Source: Tardiphaga sp. (GTDB lineage: Bacteria; Pseudomonadota; Alphaproteobacteria; Rhizobiales; Xanthobacteraceae). From it: a stretch of DNA of 64,000 nucleotides. The position numbers were made by a program, and so were the translations under genes. The stretch is from positions 1-64,000 of the forward strand of contig JASBVG010000057.1 of the NCBI GenBank assembly GCA_030147505.1, in the 5' to 3' direction. Within the stretch, counting starts at the first letter, position 1. Every line of letters begins with the position of its first letter. Positions 52,098-62,640 of this stretch are shown here, in pieces. The notes beneath the pieces were generated by a model that ran no database searches, was not told where the DNA came from, and saw only the letters and a program-made list of their open reading frames with translations.

Positions 52098-53585
52098 ATG
52101 ATTGCCCGCGACGACATCAAACCGACATGGCAGCTCTCCCCGCGCTGGCTCGTGGCCGCAGCGGCCACGATCGTGATCGGGTTTTCGCTGATCTGCGCGA
52201 GCGTGCTGTTCAGCATGCGCCGCGGCGACGAGAAGCTGGCGCAGCAGACGCTCGGCAATCTCGCCTCCTCCATCGATGCCGAGATCGCACGCAATCTCGA
52301 ACTCTATGACATGTCGATGCGCAATGTCGCAGCCAACATGATATCGCCGGAACTGATGGAAGTTTCGCGCAGCGTGCGGCAGATGGTGCTGTTCGACTAT
52401 GCCGCCACGGCCCGTCATTTCGGCGCGATCCAGGTGCTGGATGCGGGCGGCAACGTCACGCTGGATTCATCGACGCTGGATCCGAAACAGCAGAATTTCG
52501 CAGGCGACGAATTCTTCACCGTGCACCGGCGCGATCCGTTGTTCGGCCTCTATATCTCGCGGCCGATGCTGCATAACGGCGTTTACGGCATCGTGCTGAG
52601 CCGCCGCATCGCCGCCCGCGACGGCCAGTTCATCGGCGTCGTCACCGGCTTCATTGACTATAATTACTTCCACGAGATCGCGAGCCGCCTGCAGCTCGAA
52701 CGCGACGACATCATCGCCGTGTTCCGTCAGGATGGCTTGGTGATCATGCGCACGCCGTTCGATGCCCGGATCATCGGCAGCGACTTCAGCCACCGTCCTT
52801 CGGTGCAGAAGGCGCTGGCTTTCTTCTCGGGCACCTATACGGATGTTTCCATCAATGACGGCGTTGAGCGCCTCTATGTCTGGCGCGACAGTTCGCATCC
52901 GCTGATCGTGATGGTGGGCCGCTCGACCGCGGTGATCTTCGGGCAATGGCGCAAGGAGGCGATGCAGATTGCCGGTGCCATGGGTGCGCTCGCCCTGATC
53001 GCCTGCTTCCTGATGCTGGTACTGGCCGGCGAGATGAAGAAGCGCGCCGCCATGGAAGACGAGATGGCGCGCCTCGCCATGACCGACGGCCTCACCGGCC
53101 TCGCCAATCGCCGCCGCTTCGACATCGTGATCGAACAGGAATGGCAGCGCGCCATGCGCGCGCAGCAACCGGTTTCGCTGCTGATGATCGATGCCGACCA
53201 TTTCAAGGACTTCAACGATCGTTATGGCCATCAGGCGGGCGACCTCGTCCTGTGCGGCATCGCCTGGAGCATTGCCCGCCACGGCAAGCGCGCCAGCGAT
53301 TGCGCCGCGCGTTATGGCGGCGAGGAATTCGCGCTGATCCTGCCCGGCCTGACGCTGGCCGAGGCGATCGAGCTCGGCGAACGTATCCGCCGCGACATCG
53401 GCAGCATGGAGCGCGAGGGCATGACGCCCACCACCATCAGCGTCGGCGCCGCCTGCCTCGTGCCGTCCGCGCAGACCTCGATGATGGAACTCATCAACAA
53501 GGCCGACACCGCGCTTTACGCCGCCAAATCGCTCGGCCGCAATCAGACCTACCCAGCGAGCGCGAGAAACAGCCTCGCGGCATAA
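52098..53585 (+). CDS. Membrane diguanylate cyclase (dCACHE-like sensor, GGDEF)
   Basis: This protein makes c-di-GMP. It has an N-terminal membrane segment (WLVAAAATIVIGFSLICASVLF) and an extracytoplasmic dCACHE-like sensor of about 240 residues (FFTVHRRDPLFGLYISRP). A second membrane helix precedes the C-terminal GGDEF domain, which has DGLTGLANRRRFD and the active-site RYGGEEFA. RASD five residues before GGEEF is an intact inhibitory I-site. A start at ATG 52098 gives 495 residues; a GTG at 52053 is an alternative. The next gene is also a c-di-GMP enzyme, 102 bases on. Confidence 0.88.
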   Translation: MIARDDIKPTWQLSPRWLVAAAATIVIGFSLICASVLFSMRRGDEKLAQQTLGNLASSIDAEIARNLELYDMSMRNVAANMISPELMEVSRSVRQMVLFDYAATARHFGAIQVLDAGGNVTLDSSTLDPKQQNFAGDEFFTVHRRDPLFGLYISRPMLHNGVYGIVLSRRIAARDGQFIGVVTGFIDYNYFHEIASRLQLERDDIIAVFRQDGLVIMRTPFDARIIGSDFSHRPSVQKALAFFSGTYTDVSINDGVERLYVWRDSSHPLIVMVGRSTAVIFGQWRKEAMQIAGAMGALALIACFLMLVLAGEMKKRAAMEDEMARLAMTDGLTGLANRRRFDIVIEQEWQRAMRAQQPVSLLMIDADHFKDFNDRYGHQAGDLVLCGIAWSIARHGKRASDCAARYGGEEFALILPGLTLAEAIELGERIRRDIGSMEREGMTPTTISVGAACLVPSAQTSMMELINKADTALYAAKSLGRNQTYPASARNSLAA

Positions 53586-53687
53586 CTCAATACCACTTCC
53601 CGGTTGTAATTAACCTCTCATTCACCTGACTTCCTAACCTCGCTTCTACCTCTGGGAGGGTATCCATATCCTCATCGGGGTGAGGAC

Positions 53688-56423
53688 ATGGGTTTGCTGC
53701 CAGGGGGACAAGTGACGGGAGACGCGTGTATCGCACCGTTCGTGCCTGGCGTTCGTGGTGATCTGCCGCGACGCGGCGTGGTGCGTTGGCTCGTGCTCGC
53801 CGGTGCCGTGGTGATCATCGCCATCGTCATCGGCACGGCCATGACCGTGAACAACTTCCGCAAGCGCGCCCTCGACAACAGCAAACGCGAACTCGAAAAC
53901 ACGGTCCTGTTGCTGCAGCATCATTTCGACCAGCAGTTTCAGGAGCTGCAACGCATCCAGAAAGGCTTTCGCGCACAACTGATGACCGATGGCATCATGA
54001 CGCCCGAGAGCTTCGCCCATGCGCTGGGCGGCTTCGAAGCGCATCTGATGCTGAAGTCCAAACTCGACGACGAGTTCGCAGGCGAACTGACTGTGATCGA
54101 TGCCACGGGGCGCCTGATCAACTGGTCGGGGTCATGGCCGGCACCGGACGCCAACATGGCCGACCGCGACTATTTCGACATCATCAAGGCACAGAATTTC
54201 CGCGACGAAGAGATCGTGCGCTCGGTGTTCAGCCGGCTCACCGGAAAGTGGAAGACGGTGTTCGCGCGTCGGATCAACGGCCCCAAAGGCGAGTTCTTCG
54301 GTGTGATCACGCGCGGCGTCGAACCCGTGCATCTGGAAAAGTTCTTCGCCTCGGTGTCGCTTGGCGACAATGCCACCGTCTCCATGTTCCTTCGCGACGG
54401 CACGTTGCTGGCGCGCTATCCGCAGAAGGACGATTCCATCGGCCGAGTGTACCAGGGTCCTTTGCTCGAACATCTGCGCCACAGCACCGAGCCGGCCACG
54501 ATCCGCACCGTCAGCCCGATCGACAACATCGATCGCCTTGGCGCGATCCGACCGCTGAAAGATTTCCCCATCGCGCTGATCGCCACGTCATCCGTCGATG
54601 GCGTCCTGGCGGACTGGCGTAACCAGACCAAGTTCCTGATCCTCCTCGCAGCGAGCTCGACCTTGCTGCTGACGGGCTTCCTCTTCGTCATCATCCGGCA
54701 TATCCGCCGCCAGAGCGCCAATGCCCAGCGCGAAATGAAGCTGGAAAAGAACCGGTTGGCGACGGCCATCAACAACATGACGCAGGGCCTGCTGCTGTTC
54801 GACGCCGATGCCCGCGTCGTCGTCTGCAACCAGCGTTATCTCGATATGTACGGTCTGTCGCCGGATGTCATCGCACCCGGCCTCCCCTTTCGCGGCGTGA
54901 TCCAGCACCGCAAGGACACGGGTTCGTTCACCGGCGATATCGATGCCTATGTCGCAGCCGTCATACGCGATGTCGGCCGCTCGAACACGCAGTTCATGCA
55001 GACCTCGGACGGCCGCTCGATCCAGATCTCGTCGCAACCGGTGGCCGATGGCGGCTGGGTGGCCACCCACGAAGACATCACCGAGCGGCGCGCTGCCGAA
55101 GAACGTATCGCCCATCTTGCGCATTACGATGCACTGACGGACCTGCCTAACCGCACGCTATTCCGTACCGAGCTGGAGCGTGAGCTGACGCGCGTCAGCC
55201 GCGGCGCGCAATGCGCCGTGCTCTATATCGACATCGACGAATTCAAGAGCATCAACGACTCGCTCGGCCATCCCGTGGGCGACGAGCTGCTGAAGGAAAT
55301 CGCGCGCCGGCTGCGGCTATGCGTGCGCGGCTCCGACGTGGTGGCGCGGCTCGGCGGCGACGAATTTGCCATCGTGCAGACCGACGTCAGCACCCATGCA
55401 GACATCAACGATCTGTTGACGCGCATCTACGCGGCGATCCGCGAGCCGCATGAATGCCTCGGCCATCGCCTGCTCACCGATGCCTCGATCGGCATCGCGA
55501 TGGCGCCGCGCGACGGCACTGACCTGGACGAGCTCCTCAAGAATGCCGACCTCGCGATGTATGGCGCCAAGGCGGAAGGCCGCCGCACCTTCCGCTTCTT
55601 CGAGCCGCAAATGGACGCCAAGGCCAAGGCACGGCGGATGCTGGAGCTCGATCTGCGCCAGGCCGTGGCCGGCGCCGGCTTCGCCGCCGGCGGCTTCGAG
55701 GTTTTCTATCAGCCGCTGCTGAACCTGCGCGACGACAGCGTGGTCGGCTGCGAGGCACTGCTACGCTGGCGGCATCCGGAGCGCGGCATGATCTCCCCGG
55801 CCGATTTCATTCCGGTTGCCGAAGAGATCGGTGTCATCAGCCAGCTGGGAGAATGGGTGCTTTCGACGGCCTGTCAGGAGGCCACCCACTGGCCGGACGA
55901 CGTCCGCATCGCCATCAATGTCTCACCAGCGCAGTTCCGCGGCGGATCGCTGCCCCTGAAGGTGGCGGCTGCGCTCGCCGCATCCGGGCTGCCGGCACGG
56001 CGACTCGAACTCGAGATCACCGAAGCGGTGCTGATCCGCGACGACGAAATCGCGCTCGGCATCATGCAGGACCTGCGCGACATCGGCGTTCGTATTGCGC
56101 TGGACGATTTCGGCACGGGCTATTCCAGCCTCGGCTATCTGCAGCGCTTCCCGTTCGACAAGATCAAGATCGACCGCTGCTTCGTCACCGACATCGCCGA
56201 CGCCCATGGGTCGTCCTCGATCGTGCAGGCGGTGGTGAATATTGCGGCCTCGCGGCAGATGACGACCACTGCGGAAGGCGTCGAGACCCTGCCGCAGAAG
56301 GAATTGCTGCGCGCGCTCGGCTGCACGGAGATGCAGGGCTATCTGTTCAGCCGCCCGGTGCCGGCGACGGAGGTACGGGAATTGCTGCTGCGGGGAACGG
56401 CACAAGCCGGCGCGGCGGCTTAG
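53688..56423 (+). CDS. Membrane GGDEF-EAL dual-domain c-di-GMP protein
   Basis: A 911-residue protein with a cytoplasmic N-terminus and a membrane segment (VRWLVLAGAVVIIAIVIGTAM). A periplasmic CACHE-like sensor and a second membrane helix (LILLAASSTLLLTGFLFVII) follow. Then come a PAS-like domain (LFDADARVVVCNQRYLDMYG), a GGDEF domain with RLGGDEFA, and an EAL domain with CEALLRW, LDDFGTGYSSL and TTAEGVET. Both domains keep their catalytic motifs, so it could make or break c-di-GMP. It lies directly after another GGDEF gene, on the same strand. ATG at 53688. Confidence 0.92.
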   Translation: MGLLPGGQVTGDACIAPFVPGVRGDLPRRGVVRWLVLAGAVVIIAIVIGTAMTVNNFRKRALDNSKRELENTVLLLQHHFDQQFQELQRIQKGFRAQLMTDGIMTPESFAHALGGFEAHLMLKSKLDDEFAGELTVIDATGRLINWSGSWPAPDANMADRDYFDIIKAQNFRDEEIVRSVFSRLTGKWKTVFARRINGPKGEFFGVITRGVEPVHLEKFFASVSLGDNATVSMFLRDGTLLARYPQKDDSIGRVYQGPLLEHLRHSTEPATIRTVSPIDNIDRLGAIRPLKDFPIALIATSSVDGVLADWRNQTKFLILLAASSTLLLTGFLFVIIRHIRRQSANAQREMKLEKNRLATAINNMTQGLLLFDADARVVVCNQRYLDMYGLSPDVIAPGLPFRGVIQHRKDTGSFTGDIDAYVAAVIRDVGRSNTQFMQTSDGRSIQISSQPVADGGWVATHEDITERRAAEERIAHLAHYDALTDLPNRTLFRTELERELTRVSRGAQCAVLYIDIDEFKSINDSLGHPVGDELLKEIARRLRLCVRGSDVVARLGGDEFAIVQTDVSTHADINDLLTRIYAAIREPHECLGHRLLTDASIGIAMAPRDGTDLDELLKNADLAMYGAKAEGRRTFRFFEPQMDAKAKARRMLELDLRQAVAGAGFAAGGFEVFYQPLLNLRDDSVVGCEALLRWRHPERGMISPADFIPVAEEIGVISQLGEWVLSTACQEATHWPDDVRIAINVSPAQFRGGSLPLKVAAALAASGLPARRLELEITEAVLIRDDEIALGIMQDLRDIGVRIALDDFGTGYSSLGYLQRFPFDKIKIDRCFVTDIADAHGSSSIVQAVVNIAASRQMTTTAEGVETLPQKELLRALGCTEMQGYLFSRPVPATEVRELLLRGTAQAGAAA

Positions 56424-56432
56424 TGCCTGGAC

Positions 56433-57485
56433 TTATTCCATCAACACGAACTGCATCAGCAGCGTCCGCTGCAGCATCGAGAAATTGTTGTCGGAGACGA
56501 GCGTGATCACCGTGTCGCCGCTTTCGGCGACATGGGTGTCGATGCCTTCGAAATTGTCGATCTCGTAGCCGAGATCCGCTTCGAGAATGGCCGGGCCATC
56601 GAGCACGGCATTCGGCACCACCGCAGCCAGCGGAATGCGGCGGATGCGAATGCCGGTGTCGCCGAAGAGCGAGAACTTCCGCTCCAGCAGCAACAGATCG
56701 CCGGATGGCAGCAGCGCGGCGTCGCTGATATCGTATTTCTGCGTACGGCGAATGCCAAACGTCGCCGGCGCCTTGCCGCCGATGATCCAGCACTGGATGT
56801 TGCCGGCGCTATCGAGCCCGCGCTCGGAGATCGCCAGCAGCATGCCGGCCAGCGGCGAGGACTTGAACTTTTCCTTCGAGACGAGAACCAGCGACTCCAG
56901 GCTCTTGTTGTCTGGCAGCTTGCGCATGCCGACCGGCTGCGGGATCACCTCACCGCGCGCGAACACGCCATCGCGACCGAAGTCGAATTTCACGATCTGA
57001 TGCACGCGCTCGAAGCCGACATAGGCGATGCCGTCTTCCAGCGCGAGGGATTCCGAGTCGTACCAGCCGCGTGCTTCCAGCGGCTTACCGTCGCTGCCGA
57101 GGATCGGCGCGGCTTCGACATCGACCACGCCCGTCATGATGGCGCCGCCATAGGCGATCCTGCCGGTGAACCACATGCCCTTGTCGCTGAGTGCGACGAA
57201 GTGCTCGCCCTTGTCATCGAGCCGCAGCGCCGAGATGCCGCCGAAATCGCGATAGGAGGACGTGAGGATGAGGCCGCTGCGATATTTCAGCGAGCCAAAG
57301 CGGGTGCGCGAGGGATCGCGCGTATCGAAGGCCGGCACCAGGCGGGCATCGACGGTGATCTTTTCCGCCGTCTTCGCCGAGGGCGGCGCAGGCACGGGGA
57401 CGGATTGCGCGGATGCCAGCGCAGGCAGCGCTGCGGTGGCTGCGAGCGAGGCGAGCACGGAGCGACGGGTGAGATCGGCGACCAA
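56433..57485 (-). CDS. Phytase-like esterase family protein with Tat signal
   Basis: This protein of about 350 residues begins LTRRSVLASLAATAALPALASA, a twin-arginine signal. The mature part is a beta-propeller-like domain of the esterase-like activity of phytase family (SLKYRSGLILTSSYRDFGGISALRL, WYDSESLALEDGIAYVGFER, YEIDNFEGIDTH). It should be exported folded. The TTG at 57485 is preferred because of the spacing of AAGG and the Tat motif; a TTG at 57524 would add 13 residues. It converges on the EAL gene with only 9 bases between stops. Confidence 0.85.
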   Translation of the reverse strand: MVADLTRRSVLASLAATAALPALASAQSVPVPAPPSAKTAEKITVDARLVPAFDTRDPSRTRFGSLKYRSGLILTSSYRDFGGISALRLDDKGEHFVALSDKGMWFTGRIAYGGAIMTGVVDVEAAPILGSDGKPLEARGWYDSESLALEDGIAYVGFERVHQIVKFDFGRDGVFARGEVIPQPVGMRKLPDNKSLESLVLVSKEKFKSSPLAGMLLAISERGLDSAGNIQCWIIGGKAPATFGIRRTQKYDISDAALLPSGDLLLLERKFSLFGDTGIRIRRIPLAAVVPNAVLDGPAILEADLGYEIDNFEGIDTHVAESGDTVITLVSDNNFSMLQRTLLMQFVLME

Positions 57486-57569
57486 GGGAGACCTTGCAGG
57501 AGGACGAACTTGTCGAACGAGCAACGCAACGCGTGCCCATCAATGTCACAGTCATACGCCGAAGAATAT

Positions 57570-57602
57570 GGTGGGCGCGGGGCAAAAGCCCCTGCGCCCA
57601 CC
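57570..57602 (-). terminator. Hairpin downstream of cobT
   Basis: GGTGGGCGCGGGGC and GCCCCTGCGCCCACC form a 14-bp stem with one bulged T and an AAAA (on plus strand) loop, 9 bases beyond the cobT stop on the minus strand. There is no clear T-run. Confidence 0.5.
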
Positions 57603-57610
57603 CTAGAGGA

Positions 57611-59512
57611 TCAGTTCACGCGCCGCCGGCGACCGTGGCTCGGTGCCGGACCGTTCGTCTCGCTGAACAGTTCGGCCAGTTTCTCGGTGATGGCGCCGCC
57701 GAGTTCTTCGGCATCCACGATGGTGACCGCGCGGCGATAATAGCGCGTGACATCGTGACCGATGCCGATGGCAATCAGCTCCACCGGCGAGCGGGTCTCG
57801 ATCTCCTCGATGATGTGACGGAGATGACGCTCGAGATAATTGCCGGGATTCACCGACAGCGTGGAGTCATCCACCGGCGCACCGTCGGAGATCATCATCA
57901 GGATCTTGCGCTGCTCGGGGCGGCCGAGCAGGCGCTTGTGCGCCCAGTCGAGCGCCTCGCCGTCGATGTTCTCCTTCAGCAGGCCTTCGCGCATCATCAG
58001 GCCGAGATTCTTGCGCGCACGGCGCCATGGCGCATCGGCCGACTTGTAGATGATGTGGCGGAGATCGTTGAGGCGGCCGGGATTGGCCGGCTTGCCGGCT
58101 GCCAGCCACGCCTCGCGCGACTGCCCGCCCTTCCAGGCGCGCGTGGTGAAGCCGAGGATCTCGACCTTGACGCCGCAACGCTCCAGCGTGCGCGCGAGAA
58201 TATCGGCGCAGGTGGCGGCCACGGTGATCGGCCGGCCGCGCATCGAACCGGAATTGTCGAGCAGCAGCGTGACGACCGTATCGCGGAACGTCGCTTCCTT
58301 CTCGTGCATGAAGGACAGCGGCGAGAACGGATCGGTGACCACGCGCGACAGACGCGCGGGATCGAGGATGCCTTCCTCGAGGTCGAAATCCCAGGCGCGG
58401 TTCTGCTGCGCCATCAGCTTGCGCTGCAGCCGGTTGGCGAGGCGCGCGACGACGCCCTGCAGATGCGCGAGCTGCTTGTCGAGATAGGCCCGCAGGCGCT
58501 CCAGCTCGTCATGGTCGCAGAGATCCTCGGCGGCGATGACCTCGTCGAATTTCGGCGCGAAGGCGTGATATTCCGGGCCGAGGCGTTCGTTCTGACCGCG
58601 CGAATTCGGACGCGTGGCTTCCCCGGGCGTGTCCTCATCGCCCATTTCGCCGTCTTCGTCGAACGTATCCGAGGCCGAGGCCTGCGCGCTTTCCATGGCG
58701 CTGTCGGTCATCTCGTCCGACGACTGCTGCGCCTGGTCCGCACTCATCTCCTGCGCGGCATCGCTTTCCGGCGAGCCTTCGGCACCGTCCTGATTGTTCT
58801 CGCCCTGGCGCTCGTCGTCCTCGCTCTCCTCGTCGTCGGGCTGAGCGTCGCGGTCTTCGCCGAGGTCGAGATCGGAAAGCAGGCTATGGATGGCATCGCC
58901 GAACTTCGCCTGGTTTTCGGTGAAGCTTTCGAGCTGATCGAGGCGCGGGCCGATCTTCTCTTCCAGGATCGGTCGCCAGAGATCGACGACTTTCTGCGCA
59001 GCGAGGGGCGGCGCGAGACCCGTGAGGCGCTCGCGCACCAGCATCGCGAGCGCATCGGCCAGCGGCGCATCTGCGCGATCGGTGATCTCGTCGAACTTGC
59101 CGCGGTGGAAGTGGTCTTCCAGCATCGCGCCGAGATTCTTGGCGACGCCGGCCATGCGGCGCGAGCCGATCGCCTCGACACGCGCCTGCTCCACCGCCTC
59201 GAACACCGAGCGCGCCTGCGGATTGCCGGGCATCAGCTTGCGATGCACCTTCGGATCGTGACAGGCGAGCTTGAGCGCGATGGAATCGGCATGACCGCGC
59301 ACGATGGCCGCATCGCGCTTGCTCAGCTTGCGCGCCGGCTCCGGAAGGCGCGCCTTGCCGGGCGCGAGGCCGGGCTTCTCGGCGGCATAGGTCACTTCGA
59401 GCTCTGGCGTCTTGGCGATCGCGCGCAGCGCCGAGGCAACCGAACGCTTGAATGGCTCGGTCGGCGCTTCCTTGGCTCCGGTGCGGAATTTACTTGTCGT
59501 CGTCGTGCTCAT
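57611..59512 (-). CDS. cobT: Cobaltochelatase subunit CobT
   Basis: CobT is a subunit of the aerobic CobN-CobS-CobT chelatase, which inserts cobalt into hydrogenobyrinic acid a,c-diamide for vitamin B12. The 633-residue protein has an N-terminal helical region and a long acidic Asp/Glu/Gln stretch in the middle ([12 protein letters not shown] onward). A C-terminal von Willebrand A domain has the MIDAS motif DNSGS at about residues 419-423. ATG at 59512 is preferred over 59536, with AAGG a few bases upstream. It is 94 bases after cobS on the same strand; cobN is not in the window. Confidence 0.94.
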   Translation of the reverse strand: MSTTTTSKFRTGAKEAPTEPFKRSVASALRAIAKTPELEVTYAAEKPGLAPGKARLPEPARKLSKRDAAIVRGHADSIALKLACHDPKVHRKLMPGNPQARSVFEAVEQARVEAIGSRRMAGVAKNLGAMLEDHFHRGKFDEITDRADAPLADALAMLVRERLTGLAPPLAAQKVVDLWRPILEEKIGPRLDQLESFTENQAKFGDAIHSLLSDLDLGEDRDAQPDDEESEDDERQGENNQDGAEGSPESDAAQEMSADQAQQSSDEMTDSAMESAQASASDTFDEDGEMGDEDTPGEATRPNSRGQNERLGPEYHAFAPKFDEVIAAEDLCDHDELERLRAYLDKQLAHLQGVVARLANRLQRKLMAQQNRAWDFDLEEGILDPARLSRVVTDPFSPLSFMHEKEATFRDTVVTLLLDNSGSMRGRPITVAATCADILARTLERCGVKVEILGFTTRAWKGGQSREAWLAAGKPANPGRLNDLRHIIYKSADAPWRRARKNLGLMMREGLLKENIDGEALDWAHKRLLGRPEQRKILMMISDGAPVDDSTLSVNPGNYLERHLRHIIEEIETRSPVELIAIGIGHDVTRYYRRAVTIVDAEELGGAITEKLAELFSETNGPAPSHGRRRRVN

Positions 59513-59606
59513 CGCAGCCTTTTCGCGGCGCGTCACCGCGCCTGCGGCGACGACTCATTGAATGCAAAGGCAGCTGCCCATCCGGGCGGAGGGGCAGTGA
59601 TCGAGA

Positions 59607-60617
59607 TCAGGTCAGCGCCACGTTCACCGAGCTTTCCGGCAGCTCGGCATTGAAGCAGCGCTGATAGAATTCGGCGACCAGCGGACGCTCGAGCTCATCG
59701 CACTTGTTCAGGAACGTGACGCGGAAGGCGAAGCCGATATCGCCGAAGATGTCCGAGTTCTCGGCCCAGGTGATTACCGTACGCGGGCTCATCACCGTGG
59801 AGAGATCGCCATTGGCGAAGGCGTTGCGCGTGAGATCGGCGAGGCGGACCATCTTGTTGACGATGTCCTGCCCTTCGGCGGTCTGATAGTGCTTGGCCTT
59901 GGCCAGCACGATCTTCACCTCCTCGTCATGGGCGAGATAGTTCAACGTGGTGACGATCGACCAGCGGTCCATCTGGCCCTGATTGATCTGCTGGGTGCCG
60001 TGATAGAGGCCCGAGGTATCACCGAGACCGACGGTGTTGGCGGTGGCGAACAGGCGGAAAGCCGGATGCGGCTTGATCACCTTGTTCTGGTCGAGCAGGG
60101 TCAGGCGGCCGGCAACCTCCAGCACGCGCTGGATCACGAACATCACGTCCGGACGACCGGCATCGTATTCGTCGAACACCAGCGCGACATTGTGCTGCAG
60201 CGCCCACGGCAAAATGCCGTCGCGGAATTCGGTGACTTGCTTGCCATCGCGGACCACGATGGAGTCCTTGCCGACGAGGTCGATACGGCTGATGTGGCTA
60301 TCGAGATTGACGCGCACGCAGGGCCAGTTGAGGCGGGCGGCGACCTGTTCGATATGGGTCGACTTGCCGGTGCCGTGGAAGCCGGTGACCATCACGCGAC
60401 GGTTGCGGGCGAAGCCGGCGAGAATCGCGAGGGTGGTGGCGCGGTCGAAGCGGTAATCCGGATCGGTATCCGGCACATGCGGATCGGTCTTCGAGAAGGC
60501 CGGCACTTCGAGGTCGGAATCGATACCAAATACCTTGCGCACCGACACTTTGATGTCGGGAATGCCGGTCAGTGCTTCGGCGGACTGTTCTTGCGCTTTC
60601 GTCATGGCGGCGGTCAT
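59607..60617 (-). CDS. cobS: Cobaltochelatase subunit CobS
   Basis: CobS is the AAA+ ATPase of cobaltochelatase; it forms a ring complex with CobT. The 336-residue protein shows Walker A GFHGTGKS (about residues 79-86), Walker B ALVFDEYD, and sensor-1 [11 protein letters not shown]. It is the usual length. The start at 60617 has GGAGG 4 bases upstream; an ATG 12 bases later is also possible. It precedes cobT as in most alphaproteobacteria. Confidence 0.94.
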   Translation of the reverse strand: MTAAMTKAQEQSAEALTGIPDIKVSVRKVFGIDSDLEVPAFSKTDPHVPDTDPDYRFDRATTLAILAGFARNRRVMVTGFHGTGKSTHIEQVAARLNWPCVRVNLDSHISRIDLVGKDSIVVRDGKQVTEFRDGILPWALQHNVALVFDEYDAGRPDVMFVIQRVLEVAGRLTLLDQNKVIKPHPAFRLFATANTVGLGDTSGLYHGTQQINQGQMDRWSIVTTLNYLAHDEEVKIVLAKAKHYQTAEGQDIVNKMVRLADLTRNAFANGDLSTVMSPRTVITWAENSDIFGDIGFAFRVTFLNKCDELERPLVAEFYQRCFNAELPESSVNVALT

Positions 60618-60802
60618 CGATCCTCCGTGGTCCCGGGAATGCCGAAACCAGTCTTTCAGTTTGGCTACGGATGGGGTGCTTTGCGGAACGTAGCAGAGAG
60701 CCGCGGCCGGACAAAGCCCATGGGAACGGCAAAGTTCCAAAATGTAATCATATAGATAGGTTGTTTGGACGGTTTTTGGAGCCCTGCCCTGCGAATTGGG
60801 CG

Positions 60803-61519
60803 ATGCTCGGAACGCTGGAATTTGTTGAGGTATCTGCGGCCACCCGGCCAGATCGGACTTTCGTGCACGCCTTTATCGACGCCACCACGCAATTCGTCGC
60901 TGCTCATGCCTGGCTCGGCTATCTCACCGTGTTCCTGGCTGTATTGCTGGAAGCGATCCCGGTGCTCGGCACCTTCATCCCCGGCACGACGCTGATCCTG
61001 GCGCTGTCGGCGTTGATCCCGGCCGGCAACCTCAGCCTCGCCGGGGTGCTGGCGGCGGCGATCCTCGGCGCCGTTCTCGGCGACGGCGGTGCTTACTGGA
61101 CTGGGCATGTACGACAGCGCGCATTGCTGCAGGCATGGCCGCTGAAGAACTATCCCGGCGTCGTCGCGCAGAGCGAAACCTTTTTCGATCGCTTTGGCGT
61201 CTGGGCAGTGTTCCTGGGCCGGTTCGTTCCGCCGATCCGCGCTTTCGTGCCGGTCACTGCCGGCGCACTCGGCATGGCGCCGACGAAATTCGTCCCGGTC
61301 AACATCCCGGCCGCATTGATCTGGGCACCGGCGCACGTGCTACCGGCCACCTTCGCCGTGTCCGCGCTCGAACATTTTGGCGACCTTGCCGGGCTTGAGC
61401 ACAAGGCCAGACATTACAGCGTCTTGGCCGTTGTCGTGCTCGCGATCGTTCTTGGCGGCGCCATCTGGTGGTGGTGCAGGCGCAATGGGTCGCATGGCAA
61501 CCAAAAATCAACCCTTTGA
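60803..61519 (+). CDS. DedA/SNARE-associated family membrane protein
   Basis: A 238-residue polytopic membrane protein. It has the family's [36 protein letters not shown] (in pieces around residues 130-155) and about five hydrophobic helices. DedA proteins contribute to membrane lipid flipping and proton-motive force homeostasis. It ends 107 bases before accA. The frame from 60572 is longer, but the ATG at 60803 begins at family length. Confidence 0.9.
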   Translation: MLGTLEFVEVSAATRPDRTFVHAFIDATTQFVAAHAWLGYLTVFLAVLLEAIPVLGTFIPGTTLILALSALIPAGNLSLAGVLAAAILGAVLGDGGAYWTGHVRQRALLQAWPLKNYPGVVAQSETFFDRFGVWAVFLGRFVPPIRAFVPVTAGALGMAPTKFVPVNIPAALIWAPAHVLPATFAVSALEHFGDLAGLEHKARHYSVLAVVVLAIVLGGAIWWWCRRNGSHGNQKSTL

Positions 61520-61625
61520 TTTATCAACGAAAAGAAACCTTCTCGGCTTGACTCCGGCCATGGTTTCACCCGAAAAGCCTGCCACGGCAGTTTTGCCCAC
61601 CGCCCGATCTCCCCATATTGAACGA

Positions 61626-62588
61626 ATGTCCGACCCCATGCGCAGCTATCTCGACTTCGAAAAGCCGGTCGCCGAGCTTGATTCCAAGATCGATGAACTG
61701 CGCGTGCTCGCCGCCGGCGGTAGCGACATCGGCGAGGAGATCGTCCGTATCGAGGACAAGGCGGTCGCCGCGCTGCACGAGCTCTATGCGAACCTGACGC
61801 CGTGGCAGAAGACCCAGGTCGCGCGCCATCCGCAGCGCCCGCATTGCGTCAATTACATCGACTCGCTCATCACCGAATTCACCCCGCTCGCCGGCGACCG
61901 CAAATTCGGCGAGGACGAGGCGCTGATCGCCGGCTTCGGCCGCTTTCGCGGCGAAAGCGTCTGCGTGCTCGGGCAGGAAAAGGGATCGACCACCGAAACC
62001 CGCCTCAAGCACAATTTCGGCATGGCCCGCCCGGAAGGCTACCGCAAGGCGGTGCGCCTGATGGAGATGGCCGACCGCTTCGGCATTCCGGTGCTGTCGC
62101 TGGTGGACACCGCCGGCGCCTATCCCGGCATCGGCGCGGAAGAGCGCGGCCAGGCCGAAGCCATTGCACGGTCAACGGATGCGTGCCTCGCGCTCGGCGT
62201 GCCCAATGTCGCCGTCATCATCGGTGAAGGCGGCTCGGGCGGCGCGATTGCGATTGCGACCGCCAACAAGGTGCTGATGCTGGAACACGCGATCTACAGC
62301 GTGATTTCACCGGAGGCGGCCTCGTCAATCCTGTGGCGCGATTCATCGAAGGCGCAGGAAGCCGCGACAAATATGAAGATCACTGCGCAAGATCTGCTGC
62401 GTTTTGGCGTGATCGATCAGGTGCTAAAGGAGCCCGCAGGTGGCGCCCATCGCGATCCCGCGGCGATGATCGCCACGACCGGCGATGCGATCGCGCAGGC
62501 GCTGAAGGATCTGGGCGGCATGGATAGCTCCGCCGTGCGTCAGCAACGCCGTCAAAAGTTTCTGGATATCGGCCGCAAGATCGGCTGA
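61626..62588 (+). CDS. accA: Acetyl-CoA carboxylase carboxyltransferase subunit alpha
   Basis: AccA with AccD transfers carboxyl from carboxybiotin to acetyl-CoA, making malonyl-CoA for fatty acid synthesis. The 320-residue protein has the crotonase-like core with LSLVDTAGAYPGIGAEERGQAEAIA and IIGEGGSGGAIAIATANKVLML, seen in parts, and the N-terminal LDFEKPVAELD typical of AccA. The ATG at 61626 (MSDPMRSY) is used; another ATG lies 12 bases on. Confidence 0.95.
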   Translation: MSDPMRSYLDFEKPVAELDSKIDELRVLAAGGSDIGEEIVRIEDKAVAALHELYANLTPWQKTQVARHPQRPHCVNYIDSLITEFTPLAGDRKFGEDEALIAGFGRFRGESVCVLGQEKGSTTETRLKHNFGMARPEGYRKAVRLMEMADRFGIPVLSLVDTAGAYPGIGAEERGQAEAIARSTDACLALGVPNVAVIIGEGGSGGAIAIATANKVLMLEHAIYSVISPEAASSILWRDSSKAQEAATNMKITAQDLLRFGVIDQVLKEPAGGAHRDPAAMIATTGDAIAQALKDLGGMDSSAVRQQRRQKFLDIGRKIG

Positions 62589-62640
62589 TCTGTCGTCACG
62601 GCTGCCGCCGGGCGACAAAAGGCGATAGCGCGCCGACCTC

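Noticed and set aside
57494..59653. Open frame of 719 codons on the plus strand opposite cobT
   Set aside because: Antisense to a conserved cobaltochelatase gene, with no ribosome binding site and an Arg/Ala-rich translation.
57485..60800. Cobalamin riboswitch for the cobS-cobT region
   Set aside because: No B12-box-like conserved segment or the expected multi-stem fold was seen in the upstream 185 bases of cobS.
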